Positions 1 through 7,637 of a stretch of 64,000 nt of DNA are shown one piece after another. Source of the DNA: Haladaptatus sp. R4 (GTDB lineage Archaea > Halobacteriota > Halobacteria > Halobacteriales > Haladaptataceae); contig NZ_LWHG01000028.1 in NCBI RefSeq assembly GCF_001625445.1, positions 186,001 to 250,000 on the forward strand, in the 5' to 3' direction. The notes under the pieces were generated by a model. That model saw only the letters and a program-made list of their open reading frames with translations, was not told the DNA's origin and did no database searches. Numbering within the stretch: the first letter of the stretch is position 1; each line of letters begins with the position of its first letter. The translations under genes and the position numbers were made by a program.

Positions 1-100
1 CGACTCCCACGACTTCGAACCTCGCACCGGGCACCTGCGAAAACGTTTCGCGGAGTGCAAACTCGCTGGTCGGGAGTGCAATCTCTGCAATCGTACTCAC
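1..100 (-). CDS. Bacterio-opsin activator-type HTH regulator, N-terminus only
   Basis: The first 100 bases read on the minus strand give 33 residues from a GTG start at 100: V-S-T-I-A-E-I-A-L-P, then a segment containing F-A-L-R-E-T-F. This is the typical opening of haloarchaeal Bat/HTH_10 proteins, whose N-terminal domain precedes a C-terminal HTH_10 DNA-binding domain. The gene runs off the left edge, so the HTH itself is not visible. It would be the third regulator of this family in the window, besides those at 21906 and 33106. The family assignment rests on the short N-terminal pattern alone. Confidence 0.6.
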   Translation of the reverse strand, partial: MSTIAEIALPTSEFALRETFSQVPGARFEVVGV

Positions 101-284
101 CCGAGTGAGAAGCAACAGTATCCAGTTCGCTGTTCTGCTTGCTAATTCATGCTGCTTTAAGAAACGCGGGATACGTCACATAACTAATTTCGTGTGGATT
201 TCACTTTAGCTGGTGTATAATTAACTGGATAGGGTCCTGACCTTCTGGATATATGGTGCGGCACATACGGGGGAGATGAGAATC

Positions 285-1235
285 ATGTCAGGCTCTTCAT
301 CCGGCGGTTTTATCCAGGGAATACTCATCGGCGGCGGCGTCGTTTTCTTCGTTGCTGGTCTCATCATCGTCGCGGGGATTCCCGGCGGAATCCTCGGACC
401 AGCAGGTAGTACGAACGGTGGCGCGAACGCTTCACCGGGAACCTCGCCAGCCACGACCAGCGTGGAGGCGACGTCCACCGCGGCGACGACCACCCAAACG
501 ACGAAATCAGCCACCACTACGCCGAAAACCACGGCGACACCGACGAGTACGACGAGTACAACGACGTCGACCACTTCGACCACCCAGACGACACAACTGC
601 AGAAGACGGTCCGCTATCGTGTCAACGTCGGTGGCCCACAGCTCAAATCCTCCGACGGCGGTCGGTATTGGCTCGCGGACACCGAGGATAGCCCGTCGCG
701 ATTCAACAACGCGCGTATCAGTGGTAGCCACACGAACAGCACGAACGATTACATCTCGATGACGTCCGCCGTCCCGTCCGGAACGCCCAAAGCCATGTTC
801 CAGAGTCGGCGGTACGACGCCGACGTCGATGGAAAGCCGAGCGACGACACCGAGATGCAGTATCGGTTCCCGGTGCAGAACGGCCGGTACGAGGTCCGGT
901 TGTACTTCGTCGAGAGCTACTTCGACAAACAGAGCTACAAGAAGAAAGGCCCGCGTAAGTTCGACGTCGAAATCGAGGGCAAGCGCGTCCTCAAAAACTA
1001 CGACATGTTCAAGGAACTCGGTCACAACCGCGGCACGATGAAGTCGTACACGGTGACCGTCCGCGACGGCGTGGCCAACGTGAAGTTCATCCACGAGAAG
1101 GAGGACCCGATGCTCTCGGGCATCGAAATCGTCCGCGTTCAGGGCGGCAAGCAGAAAGGTGGCAAACAAAACGACCGTCAGTCGAACGACGTGAATTCGG
1201 CCCAGAAACTCGCCCCCGCTTCCAAGTCGAACTGA
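285..1235 (+). CDS. Membrane-anchored malectin-domain protein with Thr-rich stalk
   Basis: This 316-residue protein has one hydrophobic segment (about residues 8-33) close to the N-terminus. A stalk of almost pure Thr/Ser/Ala follows (about 45-105), a likely O-glycosylated spacer. The rest, about residues 108-285, resembles a malectin/di-glucose-binding beta-sandwich: R-V-N-V-G-G near its start, then D-G-G-R-Y-W-L-A-D, Y-E-V-R-L-Y-F-V-E, F-D-V-E-I-E-G-K-R-V-L and a closing G-I-E-I-V. Malectin domains bind carbohydrate, so a surface sugar-binding role is inferred. I chose the ATG at 285 over the in-frame ATG at 276 because GGGGGAG (269-275) then sits at normal Shine-Dalgarno distance. No sorting signal is seen at the C-terminus. 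The gene stands alone. Confidence 0.7.
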   Translation: MSGSSSGGFIQGILIGGGVVFFVAGLIIVAGIPGGILGPAGSTNGGANASPGTSPATTSVEATSTAATTTQTTKSATTTPKTTATPTSTTSTTTSTTSTTQTTQLQKTVRYRVNVGGPQLKSSDGGRYWLADTEDSPSRFNNARISGSHTNSTNDYISMTSAVPSGTPKAMFQSRRYDADVDGKPSDDTEMQYRFPVQNGRYEVRLYFVESYFDKQSYKKKGPRKFDVEIEGKRVLKNYDMFKELGHNRGTMKSYTVTVRDGVANVKFIHEKEDPMLSGIEIVRVQGGKQKGGKQNDRQSNDVNSAQKLAPASKSN

Positions 1236-1575
1236 CCCGCCGGTTTCCCCTGATTTTCCCGTACGCCGACCGTTTCAGAACTGTTGTAAACTCCCGTCCG
1301 ACCCGTTCATCGACCTGTGTTCCGCACGTCGTGCGAAATCTCCGGTCCATTCCGAACATGACTCCTGTTCCGTGTCTCCACTAATCGTGCGAGATACCGT
1401 GAGACCAATAGTTGAACAGATGAACAACTGTTCAACTATCCGCTCGATCCCGGTGAGACGTTTCGTGTCGCCGTCGGTCCGTGACGGCTCCCGAATTACG
1501 GATTTGGATGCCGCTTTCCCGCTCTGCCGAGACGAGCACCGGGATGCGGCGCTCGTCGGGTAATCGCGTAAAAAG

Positions 1576-1596
1576 CGGTGGGAACCCGATTCGAAC
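1576..1596 (-). repeat. tRNA 3'-end-like fragment
   Basis: Read on the minus strand, this ends like a tRNA: a T-loop GTTCGAATC, then GGGTTCCCACCG. It closely resembles the 3' end of the intact tRNA-Ser at 1691-1773 (TTCAAATCC, ATTCCCACCG). No matching 5' T-stem strand, anticodon arm or D-arm lies upstream, so it is a fragment. Such pieces are typical left-overs of integration at tRNA 3' ends. Confidence 0.45.
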
Positions 1597-1601
1597 AACG
1601 T

Positions 1602-1632
1602 CCGAGAACCTGTGCAGTGCGCAGGTTCTCGG
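1602..1632. other. Strong hairpin (14-bp stem, 3-nt loop)
   Basis: The arms 1602-1615 (CCGAGAACCTGTGC) and 1619-1632 (GCGCAGGTTCTCGG) are inverted repeats with one G-T wobble and the loop AGT. It lies between the tRNA 3'-like fragment and the real tRNA-Ser, downstream of the latter in its transcription direction. It may end or process the tRNA transcript, or be part of a mobile-element remnant. The stem is certain; the function is unknown. Confidence 0.5.
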
Positions 1633-1690
1633 TCTAATTCAAAATCCCATTCGTCGTACTCAACGCTCACGGATTTGTTCGCGTTGAGAA

Positions 1691-1773
1691 CGGTGGGAAT
1701 GGGATTTGAACCCATGAGGCATGACGCCACCTGCTTTCAAGGCAGGCGCAATAGGCCGCTCTGCCATCCCACC
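1691..1773 (-). tRNA. tRNA-Ser (anticodon UGA)
   Basis: On the minus strand this 83-nt gene folds into a full class II cloverleaf. The acceptor is GGTGGGA pairing with TCCCACC, with discriminator G. The anticodon stem-loop is CCTGC-CTTGAAA-GCAGG (anticodon TGA). A long variable arm (GGC/GCC stem) is followed by the T-arm ATGGG-TTCAAAT-CCCAT. The long variable arm and UGA anticodon identify a serine tRNA. CCA is not encoded. Partial copies of its 5' and 3' ends occur nearby (2500-2524 and 1576-1596). Confidence 0.93.
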
Positions 1774-2142
1774 GCGAGAGTGTCGATTTACCCCAATGCC
1801 CTGCTGCGATTTTACGCCTTCAGGACGTGAAGCGAGAGATAACGGTTCGCAGTACCGAAGCCCGACTGAACGAACTCGGAAACCACGAAACCGCCGTTCG
1901 TGGGGTGTATCACCAAGTGTGAGGTGGAGAAAGTTGAAGGTATCGTTCTCATTCCCGAACCAACCCGACGACAGCACGATGACCGGAGGCTAATCGCGGA
2001 CAAAAACGACCGGAAACGACCCGCCAAATGGATCACTCGGGGGGATGATCGACTTCCATCTGCTCCCCATCTCCGTACAGTCCCCCCGGTTGGTTATCGG
2101 GTTTCCCGGTAGAATTATTGTCCGCGAACGAGAATTTCGACC

Positions 2143-2418
2143 ATGTCCTCCAAGAAAGCAGTCGGCGTCGCACCACTCGTTACTGGACTTCTACTTGCAA
2201 GCCAGTCATTCGATCAATCAGTCCTGAGTCATCCGTCTCTGTCGTCAGTGAGCGGGATGGTAGGGAGCCTCGCAGCTATCTTCGTCGGTATCGGTATTCT
2301 ATCCGGTAGGTGGGGCTTCGATGTCGAAACGGATTCGTCCAGTCAAACGGTTTCTACCGTTCTCGTTCTGATTGCCTTGGTAGCCTTTATTCTCGGGTTC
2401 GCACTGACTGTGGCCTGA
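2143..2418 (+). CDS. Small hypothetical membrane protein
   Basis: This 91-residue protein has hydrophobic stretches near residues 8-19, 35-53 and 70-90, so probably two or three membrane spans. I see no motif of a known enzyme or transporter. It is the only plausible gene between the 5' copy of tRNA-Ser (2500-2524) and the real tRNA-Ser (1691-1773), so it may be cargo of a small integrated element. It could also be an ordinary haloarchaeal membrane protein of unknown role. Confidence 0.5.
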   Translation: MSSKKAVGVAPLVTGLLLASQSFDQSVLSHPSLSSVSGMVGSLAAIFVGIGILSGRWGFDVETDSSSQTVSTVLVLIALVAFILGFALTVA

Positions 2419-2499
2419 TTTTTCGGCGAGAGGTCGTATCAGCTACCCATCTTCGAAATCTCCGGCTAGAATCCAACTGACCTGTTTTCGGTCCGGGCA

Positions 2500-2524
2500 C
2501 AATAGGCCGCTCTGCCATCCCACC
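2500..2524 (-). repeat. 25-bp exact copy of the 5' end of tRNA-Ser
   Basis: These 25 bases are identical to 1749-1773, the acceptor 5' strand and D-arm of the intact tRNA-Ser, in the same orientation. Identity ends at the D-arm/anticodon-stem border; the following minus-strand bases cannot form an anticodon loop with the required U33. It is a tRNA fragment marking one side of a 0.73 kb interval whose other side is the real tRNA. Confidence 0.8.
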
Positions 2525-2671
2525 ACGGTTCGCTCTACTCGGCACCGCTTCTACGTACAGCCTGTCTCGGGTCAACGACGTATCCGACGCAACGAATTGC
2601 GCGGCTGAAATATTATCCCAAGACATCGTACCATAAGCGTTTAATTCCCCAGGTGCATTTCCCGGAGTACG

Positions 2672-4123
2672 ATGCCATCATTGGATTTCGAGCCGATGAC
2701 GTACGAGGAGTTGCCGGAGGAGCGGCGACCCACGTTCAAACAGGCGCTTTTACCCGTCCTTGCGACCATCGTCTTTCTCGCGGTTGGGTCGGCGTTGCTG
2801 GGGATGGACCCGCACATGCCGTTGCTCTGGGCCATCACGTTCACCGGCCTCGTCGGGTACTACGTCTTCGGCTACTCCTGGGAGGAACTGTACGATGGAC
2901 TCGCCAACAGCCTGATGATGGGCTTGCAAGCGATTCTCATCCTGTTCTCGATTTACGCGCTGATCGCCACGTGGATCAGTTCCGGCACGATTCCGGGGCT
3001 GATGTACTACGGACTGCAACTGCTCTCCCCGTCCGTCTTCCTGCCCATAACGGCGATACTGTCGGGACTCGTGGCCTTCTCCATCGGGTCGTCGTGGACG
3101 ACGGTGGGGACGCTCGGCGTGGCGTTCATCGGTATCGGGTCAGGGCTCGGGATTCCCGCGCCGATGACCGCCGGAGCGATTCTCTCCGGCGCGTACGCGG
3201 GTGACAAACAGTCGCCGCTCTCGGACACGACGAACCTCGCGGCGGCGGTGACGAACACCAAACTGTACGACCACATCAACCGGATGCGAACCGGGACGCT
3301 GCTGGCGTTCGGCCTGTCGGTCGTCCTCTTCGCGTTCTTCGGTCTCCAAGCGAGCGGTGGCACCGAGGGCGGCAAGGCCGCCGCCATCCAGCACGCGCTC
3401 TTGGGAACGTACTCCATCTCGCCGCTGGTGTTCGTCCCGCTGGTCGTCACCTTCGGACTCGCGCTCTACGGCTATCCCGCCCTCCCGTCGCTCATCGCGG
3501 GCATCTTCTCCGGCGCTGGGACGGCCATCCTCGTGCAGGGGATGTCGTTCACCGCCGCGTGGAACGTCGCTCTGAGCGGAACCGCCCCAAAAACGGGGAT
3601 GAAACTGGTCAATAACCTGCTCGCCAACAGCGGCATCAGCGGGTCCGCGTGGACCATTGCAGTCGTCGTGCTCGCGCTCGCGCTCGGCGGACTGCTGGAG
3701 AAGACCGGCGTCCTCGCCACCCTCGCGTACTACCTCTCCCGGGGGCTCAACAGCACGGGCTGGTTGGTCTTCGGAACCGGAATCTCGGCCACGTTGACGA
3801 ACCTGCTCACGGCCCAGCAGTACATGAGCATCGTCGTCCCCGGCATGACGCTCCGGAACGTCTACGACGAACACGGGCTAGATAGCAGCGAACTCTCGCG
3901 GGCCGTCGAGGCCGCCGGAACGCCGACGGGTGCGCTCATCCCGTGGCACGCCGGAGCCATCTACATGGCAGCAGCGCTCGGCGTGCCCACGCTCAGCTAC
4001 GCGCCGTTTTACTTCTTCGGCTTCCTCTCGCCGATCATCCTGTTCGTGATGGCGGCCACTGGCTGGCGCATCGGATCGGAGGATTCGAGCGAAAAACCGA
4101 GTGCCGTCGCGTCGGCCGACTAA
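2672..4123 (+). CDS. nhaC: NhaC-family Na+/H+ antiporter
   Basis: This 483-residue polytopic membrane protein has about 11-12 hydrophobic segments. The signature G-D-K-Q-S-P-L-S-D-T-T near residues 176-190 is diagnostic of the NhaC family; other conserved features are S-S-G-T-I-P-G in the first third and a C-terminal G-A-L-I-P-W-H. The family exchanges sodium for protons across the cytoplasmic membrane; some members exchange organic acids (malate/lactate) instead, so the substrate is not certain. For a salt-loving archaeon, sodium and pH homeostasis is the likely task. The gene stands alone, and length is normal for the family. Confidence 0.9.
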   Translation: MPSLDFEPMTYEELPEERRPTFKQALLPVLATIVFLAVGSALLGMDPHMPLLWAITFTGLVGYYVFGYSWEELYDGLANSLMMGLQAILILFSIYALIATWISSGTIPGLMYYGLQLLSPSVFLPITAILSGLVAFSIGSSWTTVGTLGVAFIGIGSGLGIPAPMTAGAILSGAYAGDKQSPLSDTTNLAAAVTNTKLYDHINRMRTGTLLAFGLSVVLFAFFGLQASGGTEGGKAAAIQHALLGTYSISPLVFVPLVVTFGLALYGYPALPSLIAGIFSGAGTAILVQGMSFTAAWNVALSGTAPKTGMKLVNNLLANSGISGSAWTIAVVVLALALGGLLEKTGVLATLAYYLSRGLNSTGWLVFGTGISATLTNLLTAQQYMSIVVPGMTLRNVYDEHGLDSSELSRAVEAAGTPTGALIPWHAGAIYMAAALGVPTLSYAPFYFFGFLSPIILFVMAATGWRIGSEDSSEKPSAVASAD

Positions 4124-4149
4124 CGAACCTGCACCTTCTCCTGCTCCCG

Positions 4150-4902
4150 CTACCGAACTACCGTCCGTTTTCCGTTCCTCTCCTCGACGCGAACGCCGAG
4201 TTCGTGGAGATACGACGCCGTGTTCACCGGGACGATTCGCTCGGCGGCGATGCGCGAATTGAGAAGTGGAATCAACGAACACAAATCCGCCCCCGTCTCG
4301 ACGCTCGTCATCGCTGGCAGGTAGTCCACGTCGTGACCGGCATCAACGGCGCGCCGGGTCGCGGTTTCGAGCTCAGGCGGCGTGTACACGTCCGCGAAGT
4401 CGATGGTGTCCGTCGCGCCGAGATAGTAGAGGCGTCCGTCCGCGGCGGGGCCGAGGACGACCTCGCTCCGCCGGAGTTTCATCGCCGCGCTGTCGATCTC
4501 CTTTCGCGTGAGCATCGGCGCGGTACCGTCCACGATAGCGACCGAAGCCACCTCTTCCTCTTCGAGCAAGTGCGTCGCCGTGTTTCCGGCGCGTCCGGAG
4601 AGCGTCTCCCCGACCTGTACCTCGAAACGCACGTCGTCCGTCCCTTCCAGCGCCTCGTCGGCAAGTGCACGTAGCTCCTCCTCGGAACTTTCGTCGCCCG
4701 CATACTCGTCCGGAATCGCCTCGTCGGGTCGGTAGTTGACGAGCAGTTCGCCGCCGCTGTTCGCCACGGCGACGAAGGTGTCCTTCAACATGGCGGCGTA
4801 CAGTTCGGCCGCCTCGCTCGCGGAGAGCGGCGACGTTTCGGCGAGTTCCGGGAGGACGAACCCTTCGCGTGGCGGGTCGGCCAACACGGCGATGGTGGTC
4901 AT
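4150..4902 (-). CDS. DUF2064-like nucleotidyl/glycosyl transferase
   Basis: The 250-residue acidic protein opens with M-T-T-I-A-V-L-A-D-P-P-R-E-G. Further in it has V-D-G-T-A-P-M-L-T and L-G-P-A-A-D-G-R-L-Y-Y-L-G, the pattern that identifies the DUF2064 group (GT-A fold nucleotide-diphospho-sugar transferase superfamily). The reaction in archaea is not established. A longer start at 4941 adds 13 residues beginning M-V-P-F-K-A-L, but that ATG overlaps the probable TATA element CATAAAA, so I prefer 4902. The gene is divergent from the small membrane protein at 4971 and shares its promoter region. Confidence 0.65.
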   Translation of the reverse strand: MTTIAVLADPPREGFVLPELAETSPLSASEAAELYAAMLKDTFVAVANSGGELLVNYRPDEAIPDEYAGDESSEEELRALADEALEGTDDVRFEVQVGETLSGRAGNTATHLLEEEEVASVAIVDGTAPMLTRKEIDSAAMKLRRSEVVLGPAADGRLYYLGATDTIDFADVYTPPELETATRRAVDAGHDVDYLPAMTSVETGADLCSLIPLLNSRIAAERIVPVNTASYLHELGVRVEERNGKRTVVR

Positions 4903-4970
4903 ACCCGCCCGTCGGTTCGGGAGCGCCTTGAAAGGCACCATTTTATGCCTCCACCGACCCGATTTCGACC

Positions 4971-5171
4971 ATGGACTGGACGAAACCCCTCGGTCTGCTC
5001 GGCGTCGCCGTTCTCGCGCTACTCGTCGTCGGCGCGCTCGTCTCCCTCGTCATCAACACGCTTTCGGGCACTGCAGCAATCGTAACGGTCGCGCTGCTCG
5101 CCGTCCTCATCGCCGGGGTCGCACACGTCGGCGGTCGGTCGAAGCGCTGGCGGCAGAACCCGTACTGGTAA
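4971..5171 (+). CDS. Small two-span membrane protein
   Basis: The 66-residue protein has two hydrophobic helices (about residues 8-30 and 34-54) and a basic tail ending S-K-R-W-R-Q-N-P-Y-W. A TATA-like TTTTATG (4942-4948) lies about 26 bases upstream, fitting a leaderless transcript. No functional motif is visible. It is transcribed away from the DUF2064-like gene and towards the glycosylase gene. Confidence 0.6.
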   Translation: MDWTKPLGLLGVAVLALLVVGALVSLVINTLSGTAAIVTVALLAVLIAGVAHVGGRSKRWRQNPYW

Positions 5172-5203
5172 CCGATTCGGTCCGTTTTTCGATTCCCCCT
5201 CGA

Positions 5204-5833
5204 TTATCGACCCTGTCGTCCCTTCGTCTGGCGATAATCCGTGTCCATCAACTCGTGGAAATGCTGGACGAACGCTTCGGTCTGTTCTTCGGTCTGGTTT
5301 TCCGGCCGAATCATCGGGACGAGTTCGAACCCGCGTCCGCGAATCGTCGTCGCGTGGTCCGCTACGATGTCGATGTCGGCCGCCGGTTTCGTCGTGTATT
5401 CGGTCGCGATTTCCGCGAGCGCGCCCTCCCCGATGGGGACGAGGATTTCCGGGTTTATCATCCGTATTTCGGCGTTCAGATACGGCTCGCAGGTCATGAT
5501 TTCTCCGTCCGTCGGTCCCCGCTCGGGATGACGACAGCGGGTCACGTAGGTGAGAAACGCGTTCTCGATCTCCGGTTCCTCGGCGTCCGGCGGGGATTCG
5601 TTCAATCCGAGTCGTCCGAGAATCTCCTGTAGTCGCTCCCCCGCCGCGTCGCCGGTGAAGGGAACGCCGGTTTCGTCCGCACCGTCGCCGGGCATCTCGC
5701 CGACGAACAGAAAATGGGCGTCCACGTCGCCGTAGCCGTGGACGACCTGCTCGCGTGTTTCACACAGGTCGCAGTTCGTGCAGGCTTCATCCATCCCAAA
5801 CGGGTTCGAGCGTTCCTCCTGCTTCGCGTTCAT
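5204..5833 (-). CDS. Uracil-DNA glycosylase superfamily protein (family-4-like, Fe-S)
   Basis: This 209-residue protein has the family-4 layout. Cysteines in C-T-N-C-D-L-C near residue 18 and two more about 15 residues apart (T-R-C-R-H-P-E-R-G-P...T-C-E-P) can hold a 4Fe-4S cluster. The substrate loop is V-G-E-M-P-G-D-G-A-D-E-T-G-V-P-F-T-G. Canonical enzymes excise uracil from DNA. The usual C-terminal H-P-S loop appears here as I-R-P-E-N, so the catalytic or DNA-clamping His is missing; activity may be altered. It lies downstream of, and in the same direction as, the wHTH gene ending at 5865, separated by 31 bases. Confidence 0.75.
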   Translation of the reverse strand: MNAKQEERSNPFGMDEACTNCDLCETREQVVHGYGDVDAHFLFVGEMPGDGADETGVPFTGDAAGERLQEILGRLGLNESPPDAEEPEIENAFLTYVTRCRHPERGPTDGEIMTCEPYLNAEIRMINPEILVPIGEGALAEIATEYTTKPAADIDIVADHATTIRGRGFELVPMIRPENQTEEQTEAFVQHFHELMDTDYRQTKGRQGR

Positions 5834-5864
5834 ACCCCCGATTGTGCCGCGAGCCTAAAAGGGG

Positions 5865-6812
5865 CTACTCCTTGACGAGCGCGAGAAACGACTCCGCCCA
5901 TCGTGCACCGTCCCGAACCGAGACGCGATGGTTTCGCTCGTCGTAGTCGATGAGGCCCGCTGAGTCGAGTTTCGGGAGGTGAAGCTGATACAGCGTCGAG
6001 TAGTACTTGCGGTGTTGGTTATGCGTCGATCCTCCGCCCGGTCCGAGGCGTGCGACTGCAGTCGCCAATTCGTTGATGTCGACCGCATCCTCGGTGTCGA
6101 GGAGGTACCGAAGCACGTCACGTCTGCGTCTCGAACTGAGTGCCTCGAATAGGGTATCGAGCGGCGGTCCGTCCCGGGGCGCAGGCTGTGGACTTGCCGC
6201 GTCGTTCGCGTCGTTCGTGCCGTTCAGTTCGACCGTCTGGTCCACGAGCGCCCGAAACGGGGCGACAGCCGAGATATCGACCGCCGAAATCTCCGACGGT
6301 TCCTCACAGTAGAAGTAGCCGACTGCGTCGGCATCCGTGAGAAGGTTCGAAACGTCGTGGAAGAATGGAATCATCTCGTGGAGCGAAACGTGTTCGGTCG
6401 GGGTTGTGAGCGAGTCGAAGACGAGCACCGTCTCGCCGTCCGACGCCGCCAGTGCGGATGCAATCGCCTCCCGAACCCCGTCGAGGTCGTTCGGCCGTTC
6501 GACGGTTTCGACGACTCGCGCGGATCGCTCGTCGGGCGGGGTATCCGCCGTCGAGTCGTCCATCGTCGATCCGTCCGCCGTCGAGCGCATCGTTCGCCCG
6601 ACTTCGATGATCCGAACGAACTCCGGAACCGTTCCGGTACGTCGTCGCCACGCACGCAGGAACGAATCGGCGGATCGGTCGTACGTCACCGCGACCAAGG
6701 CGTCCGCTTCGTCGTGGAGGGGTGAGAGACCGTTCGTCCGTTCGCAGTCGGCGGCAGACGTATCGACGAGGACGCTACTTCCGGTCTCGAAATCGTGATC
6801 TGTGTCGGTCAT
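5865..6812 (-). CDS. DUF7504-like / wHTH (DUF7344) regulator
   Basis: From the ATG at 6812 the protein has 315 residues. The N-terminal half contains a degenerate RecA-like fold seen in haloarchaeal DUF7504 proteins (G-S-S-V-L-V-D-T, later G-E-T-V-L-V-F-D-S-L-T-T-P). The C-terminal 95 residues are a winged helix of the DUF7344 type: R-R-R-R-D-V-L-R-Y-L-L-D, then L-P-K-L-D-S-A-G-L-I-D-Y-D. It is probably a DNA-binding regulator. A longer start at 6896 is possible, but its codons overlap a TATA-like GATATACC, so 6812 is preferred. It precedes the glycosylase gene on the same strand. Confidence 0.6.
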   Translation of the reverse strand: MTDTDHDFETGSSVLVDTSAADCERTNGLSPLHDEADALVAVTYDRSADSFLRAWRRRTGTVPEFVRIIEVGRTMRSTADGSTMDDSTADTPPDERSARVVETVERPNDLDGVREAIASALAASDGETVLVFDSLTTPTEHVSLHEMIPFFHDVSNLLTDADAVGYFYCEEPSEISAVDISAVAPFRALVDQTVELNGTNDANDAASPQPAPRDGPPLDTLFEALSSRRRRDVLRYLLDTEDAVDINELATAVARLGPGGGSTHNQHRKYYSTLYQLHLPKLDSAGLIDYDERNHRVSVRDGARWAESFLALVKE

Positions 6813-7236
6813 GGACGATACGTTCGACGATTGTTCGACTCGTCCGATACCCGTTGGAGGTGGGATACGATGTGGTATATCATTACTATGGGTCATATTG
6901 GGGCGGCAGATGTTTTTCGGCCGTTCACAACGCCGTCTTCGGCGTTATGGACGGCGATTCTCTCCGTCCGCGAATTCGGGTGACATCGGTGATTTCATGG
7001 ATATTTACAGCGACATTGCTATAACAATGTTTCCCATGTTACCGTAGTACCAATGCTATCCGTACGCGCCATACGCATCAATTCGTAATAAAGTTGTCCG
7101 TGAATAAATCTAGGCGGACCGAATCTGGCTTCGTGCGCGAGCGGACGATTGCTCGGTCCGTCTTTCGAGTCGTACATCGGTTATCGTTTCCCGAGTCGTC
7201 GCTTCCGATACTGTGTTCGTGGAATGGGACCCGGTA
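6813..7236. other. Intergenic region
   Basis: This stretch lies between the starts and ends of two minus-strand genes and is AT-richer than its surroundings around 7020-7110. Apart from a TATA-like GATATACC near 6880, which could drive the wHTH gene, I see no open reading frame with haloarchaeal codon character, no tRNA and no strong hairpin. Confidence 0.5.
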
Positions 7237-7581
7237 TCAGTGTCTCACCGTGTTGGGAGTTTCACGAACGAAGACGTGTCCGTTCGAATGAGCGAACACG
7301 GTGAGTCCGTCGAAGGGTAACACGATGTGACCGTCTGCTCGTTCCTCCCCTTGGTAGGTATCGGCGAAGAGTGCGTCGAGCGCATCCGGATCGACCACCT
7401 CCATCAACGGGATTCGGGTGGCGGTCGGGTCCACGTTTCGAATCGCGGCAATCGATTCGATGACGACTTCGCTGAGCGCTCTCGATGTGGTATCATAACA
7501 GGTGTGGTATCCACGAGGATTCGATGTGACGAGCGTCGGCCCTCGTTCTCCGTTGTCACCGCCCGCATTCGTTCTGTTCAT
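7237..7581 (-). CDS. HalOD1 output-domain protein
   Basis: The 114-residue protein carries a HalOD1 output domain. After a variable lead, residues 30-110 show the two family landmarks: V-V-I-E-S-I-A-A-I-R-N-V-D-P followed by P-L-M-E-V-V-D-P-D-A-L-D-A-L-F, and the C-terminal beta strands ending F-A-H-S-N-G-H-V-F-V. HalOD1 is a small haloarchaeal domain often found alone or at the end of signalling proteins; its biochemical role is unknown. Two more copies lie at 24344 and 32584. The gene stands alone upstream of aroC on the same strand. Confidence 0.75.
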   Translation of the reverse strand: MNRTNAGGDNGERGPTLVTSNPRGYHTCYDTTSRALSEVVIESIAAIRNVDPTATRIPLMEVVDPDALDALFADTYQGEERADGHIVLPFDGLTVFAHSNGHVFVRETPNTVRH

Positions 7582-7637
7582 CTACGATACGATGATATTC
7601 TCTCCCTCAAACGTTATAAAATTACGTCCCGGGACGA

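Noticed and set aside
2461-2518. Second tRNA-Ser gene upstream of the first
   Set aside because: Only the 5' 25 bases match; the would-be anticodon loop lacks U33, and no T-arm follows.
4903-4941. Longer start of the DUF2064-like protein, suggesting a CofC-like N-terminus (M-V-P-F-K-A-L)
   Set aside because: The segment is not colinear with CofC, and its ATG overlaps the likely TATA element; the family start M-T-T-I-A-V-L fits better.
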